Shown piece after piece: positions 15,494 through 24,130 of a stretch of DNA of 64,000 nucleotides; the stretch's first letter is position 1, and every line of letters begins with the position of its first letter. A program made the translations under genes and the position numbers. The DNA comes from JAVBLU01 sp031553225 (GTDB taxonomy: Bacteria > Bacillota > Clostridia > Christensenellales > UBA1750): the NCBI GenBank assembly GCA_031553225.1, contig JAVBLU010000017.1, positions 4,718 to 68,717 of the forward strand, written 5' to 3'. The notes under the pieces were generated by a model, which was not told the DNA's origin, made no database searches, and worked only from the letters and a program-made list of their open reading frames with translations.

Positions 15494-16657
15494 TTACGCG
15501 AGCAGCGCCTCCACGGGCCGCAGCCGCGCGGCGCGCACGGCGGGAAGCAGCGCCGACAAAAGCGCCACCGTGCACGTTAGTCCAACGGCCATGGCGTAGG
15601 CGTAGCCGGGCACGGACACGGGAATGCCCACGATGACCGAGCCCAGACGCGAGAGCGCCAGCCCCAGCAGAATTCCTGCGAGCGAGCCGCCCATGGCGAA
15701 GATCAGTCCCTCGATGAGAAACTGCGCGCATACGTGCGCGTTCCGCGCGCCCAGAGCCTTCAGCACGCCGATCTCGCGGCGGCGCTCCCGCACGGACACG
15801 AGCAGTATGTTCATCACGCCGATGCCGCCGGTGAGCATGCAGATGCCCGCGACGCCCGCCAGTACCAGCACAAAGACGTTTAGAATGCGCTGCGCGGTGG
15901 CGATTTCCTCCTCGAGGGAGGTAACGGCCACCGTGCCTCCGCGTCCGCTGCGCTGCTCGAAGGCCGACAGGATGAGCGCGCGCGTGCGCTGCGACGAATA
16001 GGGCGCGCGCACGGATATTTCGTCCAGCGACGCCTCGCCGAACGCGCGCTCAAGCGCACTCAGCGGCGCGTAGCAGCGGCCCTGCAGTTCGGCCGCCGCC
16101 AAAAAGGGCGAGCTTTTCTCCTGCGTTATGCCGATCACCGTAAACCCAAGCCCGTCCAGCGTCAGCTTTTTGCCCAGGCTGTCCCCGCGCGGGAAAAGCG
16201 CGGCGGCGGCGTTTTCGTCCAGCACGATCAGGCGCGCACCATCCTGCTCGTCCGTTTCGCCAAAGAACCGGCCGCGCAGAAGAACGATCTCCTCCACGTC
16301 CCGCATCGAGCGCGTGCAGCCAACCAGCTCAATTTGGGCGCTGCGCTCGCCCGCGGCGGCCGTGTGTGTGGTGGTGCGCGAGGGGCTCACCACCGCGCCG
16401 CGCATCAGATTGGCCAGGTAGGCGGCGTCCTCCGATGAGAGGGACGCTCCGGTGGACACCTTCGCCGTGATCCACAGCCGGTTGATGCCGAAGCGGGAGA
16501 GCTGCCGGTCCATCTCGCTGCGGCCGGAAGCGCCCAGCGCCACCACGGCGATGATCGCTCCGATGCCCACGGACAGGCCGAGCATCGTGAGCAGCGAGCG
16601 CAGCGGGCTAACGAACACCGAACGCAAACTAAAACGAAACAGGTCGCCCATCCTCAT
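15494..16657 (-). CDS. MacB-type ABC transporter permease without ATPase domain
   Basis: A 387-residue protein with one N-terminal membrane helix (about 18-43), a MacB-like extracytoplasmic domain (about 45-255), then three helices and a FtsX-type C-terminus. TGGIGVMNILLVSVRERRREIGVLKALGA and its location identify the FtsX-family signature; the C-terminus ends AARLRPVEALLA. Type VII ABC proteins like MacB act mechanically on an adaptor across the envelope. The ATG at 16657 overlaps the stop of the adaptor gene (ATGA). The nucleotide-binding subunit normally linked to such a permease is absent from the operon and from the flanking genes. Confidence 0.87.
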   Translation of the reverse strand: MRMGDLFRFSLRSVFVSPLRSLLTMLGLSVGIGAIIAVVALGASGRSEMDRQLSRFGINRLWITAKVSTGASLSSEDAAYLANLMRGAVVSPSRTTTHTAAAGERSAQIELVGCTRSMRDVEEIVLLRGRFFGETDEQDGARLIVLDENAAAALFPRGDSLGKKLTLDGLGFTVIGITQEKSSPFLAAAELQGRCYAPLSALERAFGEASLDEISVRAPYSSQRTRALILSAFEQRSGRGGTVAVTSLEEEIATAQRILNVFVLVLAGVAGICMLTGGIGVMNILLVSVRERRREIGVLKALGARNAHVCAQFLIEGLIFAMGGSLAGILLGLALSRLGSVIVGIPVSVPGYAYAMAVGLTCTVALLSALLPAVRAARLRPVEALLA

Positions 16658-17712
16658 GGCAGAACCTGCAGGCCGCGCAGCCGCGCGCCCTCCGCGACAG
16701 CGCCCCCAAGCACCACAACGCTTCCTTCCGGCGGCCCTTCCAGCAGCTGCACAACGGCGCCGTCCGTCAGCCCGCAGCGCACGCGCACGCGCACGGCGCG
16801 TGGTGCGTCCGTCCCTACGGCCACAAGAACGGTATCGTCTTGTCCGATTGCTTCCAGCGGGACGCATACCGCGTCCACCTGTGCGAGTATAATGGAACAA
16901 GTCAGCGCCGCGCCGGTGGGCAACGGCAGCGTCCGGTCGAGTTGCACCTCGGCCACGGCGAAGGAGGAGGTGGGAGCGCCGCCTAGAAGCGAGGCGATCT
17001 GCCCGTCCGCGGAGCGCTCGCCCGGCGCGATGGCGGTTATCCTGCCTTTGGCGATCTGCACGCCTTCGCGCTGTACGAGTACCTGCTGCCCCACGAGCAC
17101 GCGCGACACATCTGCGTCGCTCAGGCGCACGCGGGCGCGGTTGGCATCCCCGCCCAGGGTCGCCAGCGCCGCACCAGCCATCACGGCCTGGCCGGTGCGC
17201 ACGTGCACCGCCAGCACCCGGGAAGGCATTGGGGCGCACACGCGCGTCATGGACCAGGAGAGCAGCGCCGCGTCGGCGGACAAGGCTGCGGAGGAGGCGG
17301 GCAGCAGTTGCAGAAGCGCCGACAGCGCGGGCGCGTCCAGCGAGGCTGCGGCTTCGTCCAGCCGTGAGAGCGCACTTTGCGCGCGCGCGCTGGACAGAAG
17401 CGCCGCGCGCAGGGAGGTTTTTTGAACCTGGTCGTCGAACTGCACCAGCACCTCGCCCTGCCGCACGGCCGCGCCCGCCGCGGCGGGCCCGGCCGACACC
17501 ACACCCGGCTGCTGGGCATACAGCGTGCGTTCGCCCTCGCAGGCAAGCGTGGCGGGCAGGTCGATGCTGCGCAGGATGGCGGCGCGCGTCACCCGCGCCG
17601 CACGCACGTCGTATGCGCCTGTCACCCCGAGCCCCAGGTGGTCGCCCGCCATAACGAACGTGGGCAGCAGCGCAAGCGCGCACAACCCGTATACGAGCGC
17701 ACGACGTTTCAT
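16654..17712 (-). CDS. HlyD/MacA-type membrane-fusion (adaptor) protein
   Basis: A 352-residue protein anchored by an N-terminal helix (about 5-22). It has the adaptor layout: a lipoyl-like half (residues about 60-100, GVVSAGPAAAGAAVRQGEVL), a short Ala/Leu-rich coiled hairpin, the second lipoyl half (RVLAVHVRTGQAVMAGAALA), and beta-barrel and membrane-proximal parts. Adaptors couple a MacB permease to export of peptides, lipids or drugs. The ATG at 17712 is seven bases behind GGAGG; ATG 17715 is too close to it. It is the first gene of a two-gene operon with the permease. The substrate is unknown. Confidence 0.85.
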   Translation of the reverse strand: MKRRALVYGLCALALLPTFVMAGDHLGLGVTGAYDVRAARVTRAAILRSIDLPATLACEGERTLYAQQPGVVSAGPAAAGAAVRQGEVLVQFDDQVQKTSLRAALLSSARAQSALSRLDEAAASLDAPALSALLQLLPASSAALSADAALLSWSMTRVCAPMPSRVLAVHVRTGQAVMAGAALATLGGDANRARVRLSDADVSRVLVGQQVLVQREGVQIAKGRITAIAPGERSADGQIASLLGGAPTSSFAVAEVQLDRTLPLPTGAALTCSIILAQVDAVCVPLEAIGQDDTVLVAVGTDAPRAVRVRVRCGLTDGAVVQLLEGPPEGSVVVLGGAVAEGARLRGLQVLP

Positions 17713-18040
17713 CATCAGGCCTCCCTGCGAGCGTATCCAGGCTAGTATGCGCCGTTGATGCGCGGCGATGCGCCCCAAAAAACGGAACACCTATTCTCAA
17801 ATTTATGTTGCAGTATTCATGACAAAACTGTCAACGGCGTGTTAATACCTCCATCACAAGCCGCACTATTTCCTTTTTCCGCTGTATTATTGACTCATTT
17901 GTTCAATTTCGATATCTAATATTGTGGAGTTTTTGCATATAGCTTTTTGAACAGGCCGTATCTATAATAGAGGCAAGAAGGCTAACTGCGGGTCGAGTTA
18001 CGGTCATCCTAGGCCCAAACAATATCAGGGGGGATCAGCT
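17713..18040. other. AT-rich divergent intergenic region with promoter and operator-like elements
   Basis: A 328-base region between the adaptor gene (minus) and the ABC ATPase gene (plus), clearly richer in A and T than the coding sequence. On the plus strand TTGACT 17890-17895 with TATCTA 17913-17918 (17-base spacer) and a perfect TATAAT at 17963-17968 without a clear -35 are candidate promoters. An inverted repeat TGACA-AAAC-TGTCA at 17820-17833 overlaps a minus-strand TTGACA (17834-17829), which could be an operator over the adaptor promoter. I see no coding sequence. Confidence 0.45.
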
Positions 18041-19162
18041 TTGGCAAGCGTATCACTCAAACACATCTACAAGGTGTATCAGGGTGGCGTGACCGCTGTC
18101 AGCGACTTTACGCTCGACATCGAAGACAAGGAGTTCGTCGTACTCGTCGGGCCGTCCGGCTGCGGAAAATCCACAACGCTGCGCATGGTGGCGGGCCTGG
18201 AGGAGATCTCCGACGGCGAGCTGTACATCTCCGACAAGCTCGTCAACGACGTGGCTCCCAAGGACCGCGACATCGCCATGGTGTTCCAGAACTACGCCCT
18301 GTACCCGCACATGACGGTGTACGACAACATGGCGTTCGGCCTGAAGCTTCGCAAGATGCCCAAAGCCGAAATCGACAAGCGCGTCAAAGAGGCCGCGCAC
18401 ATCCTGGACATCGAGCATCTGCTCAACCGCAAGCCGAAGGCGCTCTCCGGCGGACAGCGCCAGCGCGTCGCCCTGGGCCGCGCTATCGTTCGCGAGCCGA
18501 AGGTCTTCCTTATGGACGAGCCGCTCTCCAACTTGGACGCTAAGCTGCGCGTTCAGATGCGTACTGAGATCACCAAGCTGCATCAGAAGCTGCAAACCAC
18601 CTTCATTTACGTTACGCACGATCAAACCGAGGCCATGACCATGGGCTCGCGCATCGTGGTGATGAAGGACGGCTTCATGCAGCAGGTGGAGACCCCGCAG
18701 AACCTGTACGATTATCCCTGCAACCGCTTCGTGGCCGGGTTCATCGGCAGCCCGCAGATGAACTTCTTTGAGGTGAAGCTCACCAAGGAAGGCAGCGATG
18801 TGTATGCCGTCTTCGGCGAGAACCGCATCAAGATCCCCGAGGGCAAGGTGAAGAAGCTCACCGACGCGGCGTATACGAACAAGGAAGTGTACATGGGCAT
18901 CCGCCCCGAGAACCTGCACGATGAGGAGATTTTCCTGCAGTCCTCGCCGGACTCCATCATCAACGTGCACGTGGACGTGGTCGAGCTGATGGGCTCGGAG
19001 ACATATCTGTACCTGCGCGTCTCCGGCAAGGAAGAGCTGGTCATCGCACGCGTCGATCCGCGCTCTGTCGCCCGTACCGGCGACAACATCAAGATCGCTA
19101 TCGACGCCAACCGCCTGCACTTCTTCGACAAAGAGACCGAGGAGTCCATCCTTACCCGTTAG
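18041..19162 (+). CDS. Sugar ABC transporter ATP-binding protein (MsmX/UgpC/MalK type)
   Basis: A 373-residue cytoplasmic ATPase energising carbohydrate import. Walker A GPSGCGKST spans residues 37-45, the signature is LSGGQRQRVALGRA, Walker B is VFLMDEPLSNLDAKLR, the switch His is in VTHDQTEAM, and a MalK-type OB-fold regulatory domain extends from about 240 to the end. The start is TTG at 18041, with AGGGGGG ahead. It stands alone with its own promoter region and a strong terminator, with no permease or binding-protein genes adjacent. That is the pattern of MsmX, an ATPase shared among several CUT1 sugar importers, so this reading is an inference from context. Confidence 0.93.
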   Translation: MASVSLKHIYKVYQGGVTAVSDFTLDIEDKEFVVLVGPSGCGKSTTLRMVAGLEEISDGELYISDKLVNDVAPKDRDIAMVFQNYALYPHMTVYDNMAFGLKLRKMPKAEIDKRVKEAAHILDIEHLLNRKPKALSGGQRQRVALGRAIVREPKVFLMDEPLSNLDAKLRVQMRTEITKLHQKLQTTFIYVTHDQTEAMTMGSRIVVMKDGFMQQVETPQNLYDYPCNRFVAGFIGSPQMNFFEVKLTKEGSDVYAVFGENRIKIPEGKVKKLTDAAYTNKEVYMGIRPENLHDEEIFLQSSPDSIINVHVDVVELMGSETYLYLRVSGKEELVIARVDPRSVARTGDNIKIAIDANRLHFFDKETEESILTR

Positions 19163-19192
19163 GTCTAGTGCTGCTGAAAGCATAGGTTATTG

Positions 19193-19222
19193 AAGGCCGG
19201 GCAAGACGCCCGGCCTTTTTTT
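19193..19222 (+). terminator. Strong intrinsic terminator after the ABC ATPase gene
   Basis: A perfect 10-base stem (19193-19202 with 19208-19217), five-base loop and seven T. Confidence 0.95.
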
Positions 19223-19511
19223 ATGCGCCCGACGCGGTGCAAGAGGCGCACACGCAGGCATTGCGCGCAAAATTGCTATAAACACCGTTTTGTACAGGAG
19301 GCAGCGCGCTTGGATGAGCATGTCGCATCCCCGCAGGGCGCAGCGCAGCCTTTGGATATTTTGCCGACAAGCACGCGCACAAATTATGTAAGCTGACCGA
19401 ATCGCCGTTTCGCAATCCTCATCATTTTGGTTATTTTGCTGAGGAACAAGTGTTTACCAACCGCAATTGTACGAATTTTTGGTAGCAGTATATAAAACAA
19501 GGCATTTTCCA
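19223..19511. other. Intergenic region, no gene seen
   Basis: Between the terminator and the promoter of the regulator gene I find no credible coding sequence. The right half (about 19400-19511) is AT-rich, and an imperfect inverted repeat with arms near 19452-19458 (TTACCAA) and 19479-19485 (TTGGTAG) may be an operator. The left half has ordinary composition. Confidence 0.4.
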
Positions 19512-19540
19512 TTGTGATTATTTTTGCCGGGCGCTATAAT
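19512..19540 (+). promoter_or_regulatory. Sigma-A promoter of the regulator/malic enzyme operon
   Basis: TTGTGA at 19512-19517, a 17-base spacer and a perfect TATAAT at 19535-19540. An ATG at 19543 lies directly after the -10 box and so cannot be the translation start. This supports the TTG at 19573. Confidence 0.75.
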
Positions 19541-19572
19541 GAATGCGAAGCATTCGTAGGGGAGGGCTTGGG

Positions 19573-20661
19573 TTGAAAAACGGCGGCGCGCACAGCGCGA
19601 TTCTCGGACACATGGAGCAGGTGCTGCTTCGTTCGCAACTGGAGATTGATGTGCTGGACGCAAACGGCGTACGCCTTATTTCCCGAAACCTGCGCGGCGA
19701 GGTGGACGCGGATTTTCTGCGCATGTCCTGGGAGAGCGGCGTGGAAGCGAACGTCTTCGCCGGTATGGCGTATCTGCGCCTGGACCTGCCGCCCGTGTTC
19801 GCCCTAAGCTCCCCCATCCCGCGCGACGGCGGCGTGCCGGGGCAGCTGTATTTGGCCGCGGCGCTTCTGCAGGCGCTCATGCAGGCGGAAATGACCGTAC
19901 CGAGCCAAAGCGAAGTATACAGCATGGCCCTGTCCGACCACCCCGACCAGGTGGCTATCGAGGCCTGCGCGATGGATTTTGACATCCCCTGCGAGGCCGA
20001 GCGCTGCGTGATGCTCTTCCATGTGCTCACAGACTCCACCGAGGTTGTAACGCGCGTGCTGCAAACCCTGTTTACACCGCAGTCGGGCGACGCGGTGCTG
20101 CCCATTGACCGCCACACCGTAGCGCTGTGCAAATCCATGGACGACAGCGTGGCTTTTGAGGACATGGAGCAGCTGGCGCGCGCCGTGGACGATACCGTGA
20201 TGAGTGAGACCGGGCTTCAAATTCTCATCGGCGTGGGCGAACCCCGCCGCTACCTCTACCAGCTGGGCGAATCGCTGCACGAAGCCCGCCAGGCGATCAA
20301 CATCGGCCGGCTCTATCGGCCGGACGAGCGGCTCTTCCTGTTCCGCCGCCTGCTGCTGGAGCGTCTGCTTTGCGAGGTGCCTGCCGAAGTGGCCGGGCGG
20401 TATCACCAGGCCCTGTTCGGCAAGCGTCAGCAGCGCTTTACCTCCGAGGAGATGCTCAACACCATCGACAAGTTTTTCGCCTGCTCGCTCAACCTCTCCG
20501 AGGCGGCGCGCCAGCTCTATATCCACCGCAACACGCTCGTCTATCGCCTGGACAAATTCCAGAAGGCCACCGGCCTTGACCTGCGAAAGTTTGAGGACGC
20601 CGTCACCTTCCGCATCATGATGTTGCTGGGCCGCGGGCACGACGCAAAGCGGGCGAAGTAG
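19573..20661 (+). CDS. CdaR/PucR-type transcriptional regulator
   Basis: A 362-residue protein. A long sensory N-terminal part of no clear family is followed by a degenerate GGDEF-like middle, where QILIGVGEPRRYLYQLGESL and EARQAINIGR are typical of CdaR regulators. A C-terminal PucR-type helix-turn-helix follows (NLSEAARQLYIHRNTLVYRLDKFQKATGLD split around residues 315-345). Such proteins activate genes for sugar diacids, purines or organic acids in response to ligand. The start is TTG 19573 with GGGGAGGG ahead, since the alternative ATG falls on the promoter. It is one base from malic enzyme, so it probably controls its own operon in response to malate or a related acid (inference). Confidence 0.87.
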   Translation: MKNGGAHSAILGHMEQVLLRSQLEIDVLDANGVRLISRNLRGEVDADFLRMSWESGVEANVFAGMAYLRLDLPPVFALSSPIPRDGGVPGQLYLAAALLQALMQAEMTVPSQSEVYSMALSDHPDQVAIEACAMDFDIPCEAERCVMLFHVLTDSTEVVTRVLQTLFTPQSGDAVLPIDRHTVALCKSMDDSVAFEDMEQLARAVDDTVMSETGLQILIGVGEPRRYLYQLGESLHEARQAINIGRLYRPDERLFLFRRLLLERLLCEVPAEVAGRYHQALFGKRQQRFTSEEMLNTIDKFFACSLNLSEAARQLYIHRNTLVYRLDKFQKATGLDLRKFEDAVTFRIMMLLGRGHDAKRAK

Positions 20662-20662
20662 C

Positions 20663-21817
<1,155 letters not shown>

Positions 21818-21859
21818 GCGGCGATGGGGCTTGGGGGCGCTGCCCTCCACACATCCCGT

Positions 21860-21878
21860 CACGGGATATCATCCCGTG
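21860..21878. repeat. Short perfect inverted repeat
   Basis: Arms CACGGGAT and ATCCCGTG are separated by three bases, between the convergent malic enzyme and TetR genes. It could be an operator or part of the termination region; nothing decides. Confidence 0.4.
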
Positions 21879-21937
21879 GATCGCCCGTGGGGCATGGGCG
21901 CTGTTGTGCTGCGGGCATGCGGAGCGATCATTATGAA

Positions 21938-21973
21938 AAGGCCCGGCGGCGCTTCTAAGTGCCGCCGGGCCTT
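21938..21973. terminator. Terminator hairpin between convergent malic enzyme and TetR genes
   Basis: A perfect 13-base stem (21938-21950 with 21961-21973) with a 10-base loop. On the minus strand it is followed by TTCATAATG, and on the plus strand by CGTGCGTTTTGG. It probably serves both directions. Confidence 0.75.
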
Positions 21974-22003
21974 CGTGCGTTTTGGGTGCGGCTTGTCGCG
22001 CCG

Positions 22004-22744
22004 TCAGGAAAGGACGTCTTTGGGCAGGTCGTCGCTGGGCACGTGCAGCCCGCACGCGCGCAGGTGGTTCTCCCAAATGGCTTGGCATATCTCGGCCATG
22101 CGCCGCATCTGGAAGATGACGATGGAGCCGAACGGGGCGTCGAGCAGCTTTTCTATGGCGTGGCGGTACAGTTCCAGGCGCTCAAGAACGCGCACCATAT
22201 CCGGCGGGTCCTCGCCCAGCTGCGCCAGCATCGAGGCGATCTCGTCCGTCAGATTTAGCCCCAGCTGCAGTATAAGCAGGCCAATGGCGTCCGGATACGG
22301 CGAAAAAAACACGCCGTCCGCCACGCCCTTGGCGATGATGTCGTTAAATAAAGGAAGCGTGCGCGTCAGGTTCGCCATCTTCAGCTTTTCCCGCATCATC
22401 AGGTTGTGGTCGTGGTAGGCAACGCGGATCAGCATCCCCAGGAAGTCCACCTGTTCCTCCTGCCAGATGCCGTTTTTGTCGAACATGGCATTCAACTGGT
22501 CCACAGCGCTGCCCGGGCAGGAGAGCACGGCTGCGTGCGCCGCCTGAAAACTCTGCTCGGCCTTGTCCTCGCAGATCGCCTCCAGAAGCTCCTCCTTGGA
22601 TAGGAAATGGTGATAAAAGCCGCCTTTGGACAAGCGCAACTCGTTTAAAATATCCTGAATGGTCGTCGCTTCATAGCCCCTGGTCAGGAAAAGCCGCTCG
22701 GATACGGCAATGATATCCCTGCGCCGACGTTCGCCCTTGCGCAC
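22004..22744 (-). CDS. TetR-family transcriptional regulator
   Basis: A 246-residue repressor. The N-terminal TetR DNA-binding domain has IIAVSERLFLTRGYEATTIQ and the recognition helix region LRLSKGGFYHHFLSKEELL (about residues 10-60). The C-terminal ligand domain is rich in Leu, Met and Phe and matches no specific subgroup that I know. I chose the GTG at 22744 because GGGAGGGG lies just upstream. The in-frame ATG at 22786 would fall on the transcription start predicted from a strong promoter at 22791-22819. No obvious target gene is adjacent, apart from divergent apgM. Confidence 0.88.
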   Translation of the reverse strand: MRKGERRRRDIIAVSERLFLTRGYEATTIQDILNELRLSKGGFYHHFLSKEELLEAICEDKAEQSFQAAHAAVLSCPGSAVDQLNAMFDKNGIWQEEQVDFLGMLIRVAYHDHNLMMREKLKMANLTRTLPLFNDIIAKGVADGVFFSPYPDAIGLLILQLGLNLTDEIASMLAQLGEDPPDMVRVLERLELYRHAIEKLLDAPFGSIVIFQMRRMAEICQAIWENHLRACGLHVPSDDLPKDVLS

Positions 22745-22790
22745 GGCAACCCCTCCCGGCTGGTATAACCTTGGTCGGTTTTCCATTTTT

Positions 22791-22819
22791 ATTATACGGT
22801 TTCCTTAGGGAGAGTTCAA
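22791..22819 (-). promoter_or_regulatory. Sigma-A promoter of the TetR gene
   Basis: On the minus strand: TTGAAC (22819-22814), a 17-base spacer and perfect TATAAT (22796-22791). Transcription would begin near 22785, leaving about 40 bases to the GTG start. Confidence 0.78.
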
Positions 22820-22852
22820 TATGCCGCGGCAAATATCGCCTGCCCCGCGCGC

Positions 22853-22881
22853 TTCCCACGGCCGCCGCGCTGTGCTATACT
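22853..22881 (+). promoter_or_regulatory. Possible sigma-A promoter of apgM
   Basis: TTCCCA at 22853-22858, a 17-base spacer and TATACT at 22876-22881, 33 bases ahead of the apgM ATG. The -35 box is weak. Confidence 0.5.
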
Positions 22882-22913
22882 GCACGCATGAAATATCCAG
22901 CAGGAGGCTTTGA

Positions 22914-24128
22914 ATGAAGTATGTGCTGATCATCGGCGACGGCATGGCCGATCGGCCTCTGGCCGAGCTTCAGGGGCGCACCGTGCTGCAGGCCGCGGTT
23001 ACGCCGGTTATGGACCGCCTTGCCAAAGCCGGGCGCGTTGGCCTTGTGCGCACGGTGCCAAACGGCGTGCCTGCAGGCAGCGATACGGCCATTCTCTCCA
23101 TCTTCGGATGCGATCCGCTCGTTCACTACACCGGCCGCTCGCCGCTGGAGGCGGCCGGCGCGGACGTGTTCCTTCACGAAGGCGAGGTCTCCCTTCGCTG
23201 CAATCTCGTCAGCGTGGAGGGCGGCCTGCCGGGCGGCGTTATGCGCTCCCATTCCGGCGGCGCGGTGGAGGGAGACGAAGCGGTTGCGCTCATGCAGGCG
23301 CTCATCGCCGATCCGGCTTGCGCCGCCATCATGGCCGAGCTGTCCATGCGCTTTGCGCTCACCCGTTCATTCCGCCACATCGCCGTGATGAAGGGCGACG
23401 CCGAAGGGCTGCAGCTGACGCCCCCGCACGACCGGCTCGGACAAGACGTTCACAGGCATCTGCCCGCGGGCGGCTGCGCCGATGCGCTGCTTGCCCTGAT
23501 GATGGCCGCGCAGAAGGTGCTCCAGAATCACCCCGTGAACGCGGCCCGCGCCGCGCGCGGGGCTATGCCCGTCACGGGCGTATGGTTCTGGGGCGCGGGC
23601 ACGCTCGTGCGCCTGCCCTCCTTTCTCGAGCGTTTCGGTACGGGCGGAACCGTATCCAGCGCCGTGCCGCTCGTGCAGGGCATTGCCAAGCTTTGCGGCC
23701 TTTGCGCCCCAAATATCCGGGGCGCAAACGGCGAGATCGACACGAATTACGCCGGCAAGATGGAGGCTGCGCTTTGCGGACTTGCCGGGAACGACTTTTG
23801 CGCGGTGCACGTGGAGGCGCCGGACGAGTGCGGCCATGCAGGCGACCTCAAGGGAAAAATCCGCGCCGTTGAAGCGCTGGACGAACGGCTCCTCGCGCCC
23901 ATGACGGCGGAGCTGTCAAAGCGCTTCGGCGCCTTTCGCATGCTCGTTCTGCCCGACCATCCAACGCCCATTGCCACCCGCACGCACGACGCCTCTCCCG
24001 TGCCGTTCCTGTTGTATGACAGCCGCCTGGATACGAAGGAGGGCCGCACGCTGGACGAGGTTTCCGCAGCCGCCGGACCGCTGGTGGACCCGGGCACCAA
24101 GCTGATCGCCATGCTTCTGGAGAAATAA
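22914..24128 (+). CDS. apgM: Cofactor-independent phosphoglycerate mutase, archaeal type
   Basis: It interconverts 3- and 2-phosphoglycerate in glycolysis without 2,3-bisphosphoglycerate. This 404-residue alkaline-phosphatase-superfamily enzyme is of the ApgM rather than GpmI type. It has a metal-binding GDGMADRP at 8-15, the nucleophile Ser in GSDTAILSIFGCDP (S56), and C-terminal metal ligands in EAPDECGHAGD and LPDHPTPIATRTHD. The ATG is preceded by CAGGAGG. It is followed two bases later by uvrC, an unusual partner, so the two share a transcript with no evident functional link. Confidence 0.93.
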   Translation: MKYVLIIGDGMADRPLAELQGRTVLQAAVTPVMDRLAKAGRVGLVRTVPNGVPAGSDTAILSIFGCDPLVHYTGRSPLEAAGADVFLHEGEVSLRCNLVSVEGGLPGGVMRSHSGGAVEGDEAVALMQALIADPACAAIMAELSMRFALTRSFRHIAVMKGDAEGLQLTPPHDRLGQDVHRHLPAGGCADALLALMMAAQKVLQNHPVNAARAARGAMPVTGVWFWGAGTLVRLPSFLERFGTGGTVSSAVPLVQGIAKLCGLCAPNIRGANGEIDTNYAGKMEAALCGLAGNDFCAVHVEAPDECGHAGDLKGKIRAVEALDERLLAPMTAELSKRFGAFRMLVLPDHPTPIATRTHDASPVPFLLYDSRLDTKEGRTLDEVSAAAGPLVDPGTKLIAMLLEK

Positions 24129-24130
24129 CC

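Noticed and set aside
15494..17800. Apparent 768-residue frame covering both MacB-like and adaptor regions
   Set aside because: Its first half is an out-of-frame reading of the adaptor gene; the permease has its own ATG at 16657 in ATGA overlap.
19190..19396. Small plus-strand frame after the sugar ATPase gene
   Set aside because: It runs through a strong terminator hairpin and has no ribosome site.
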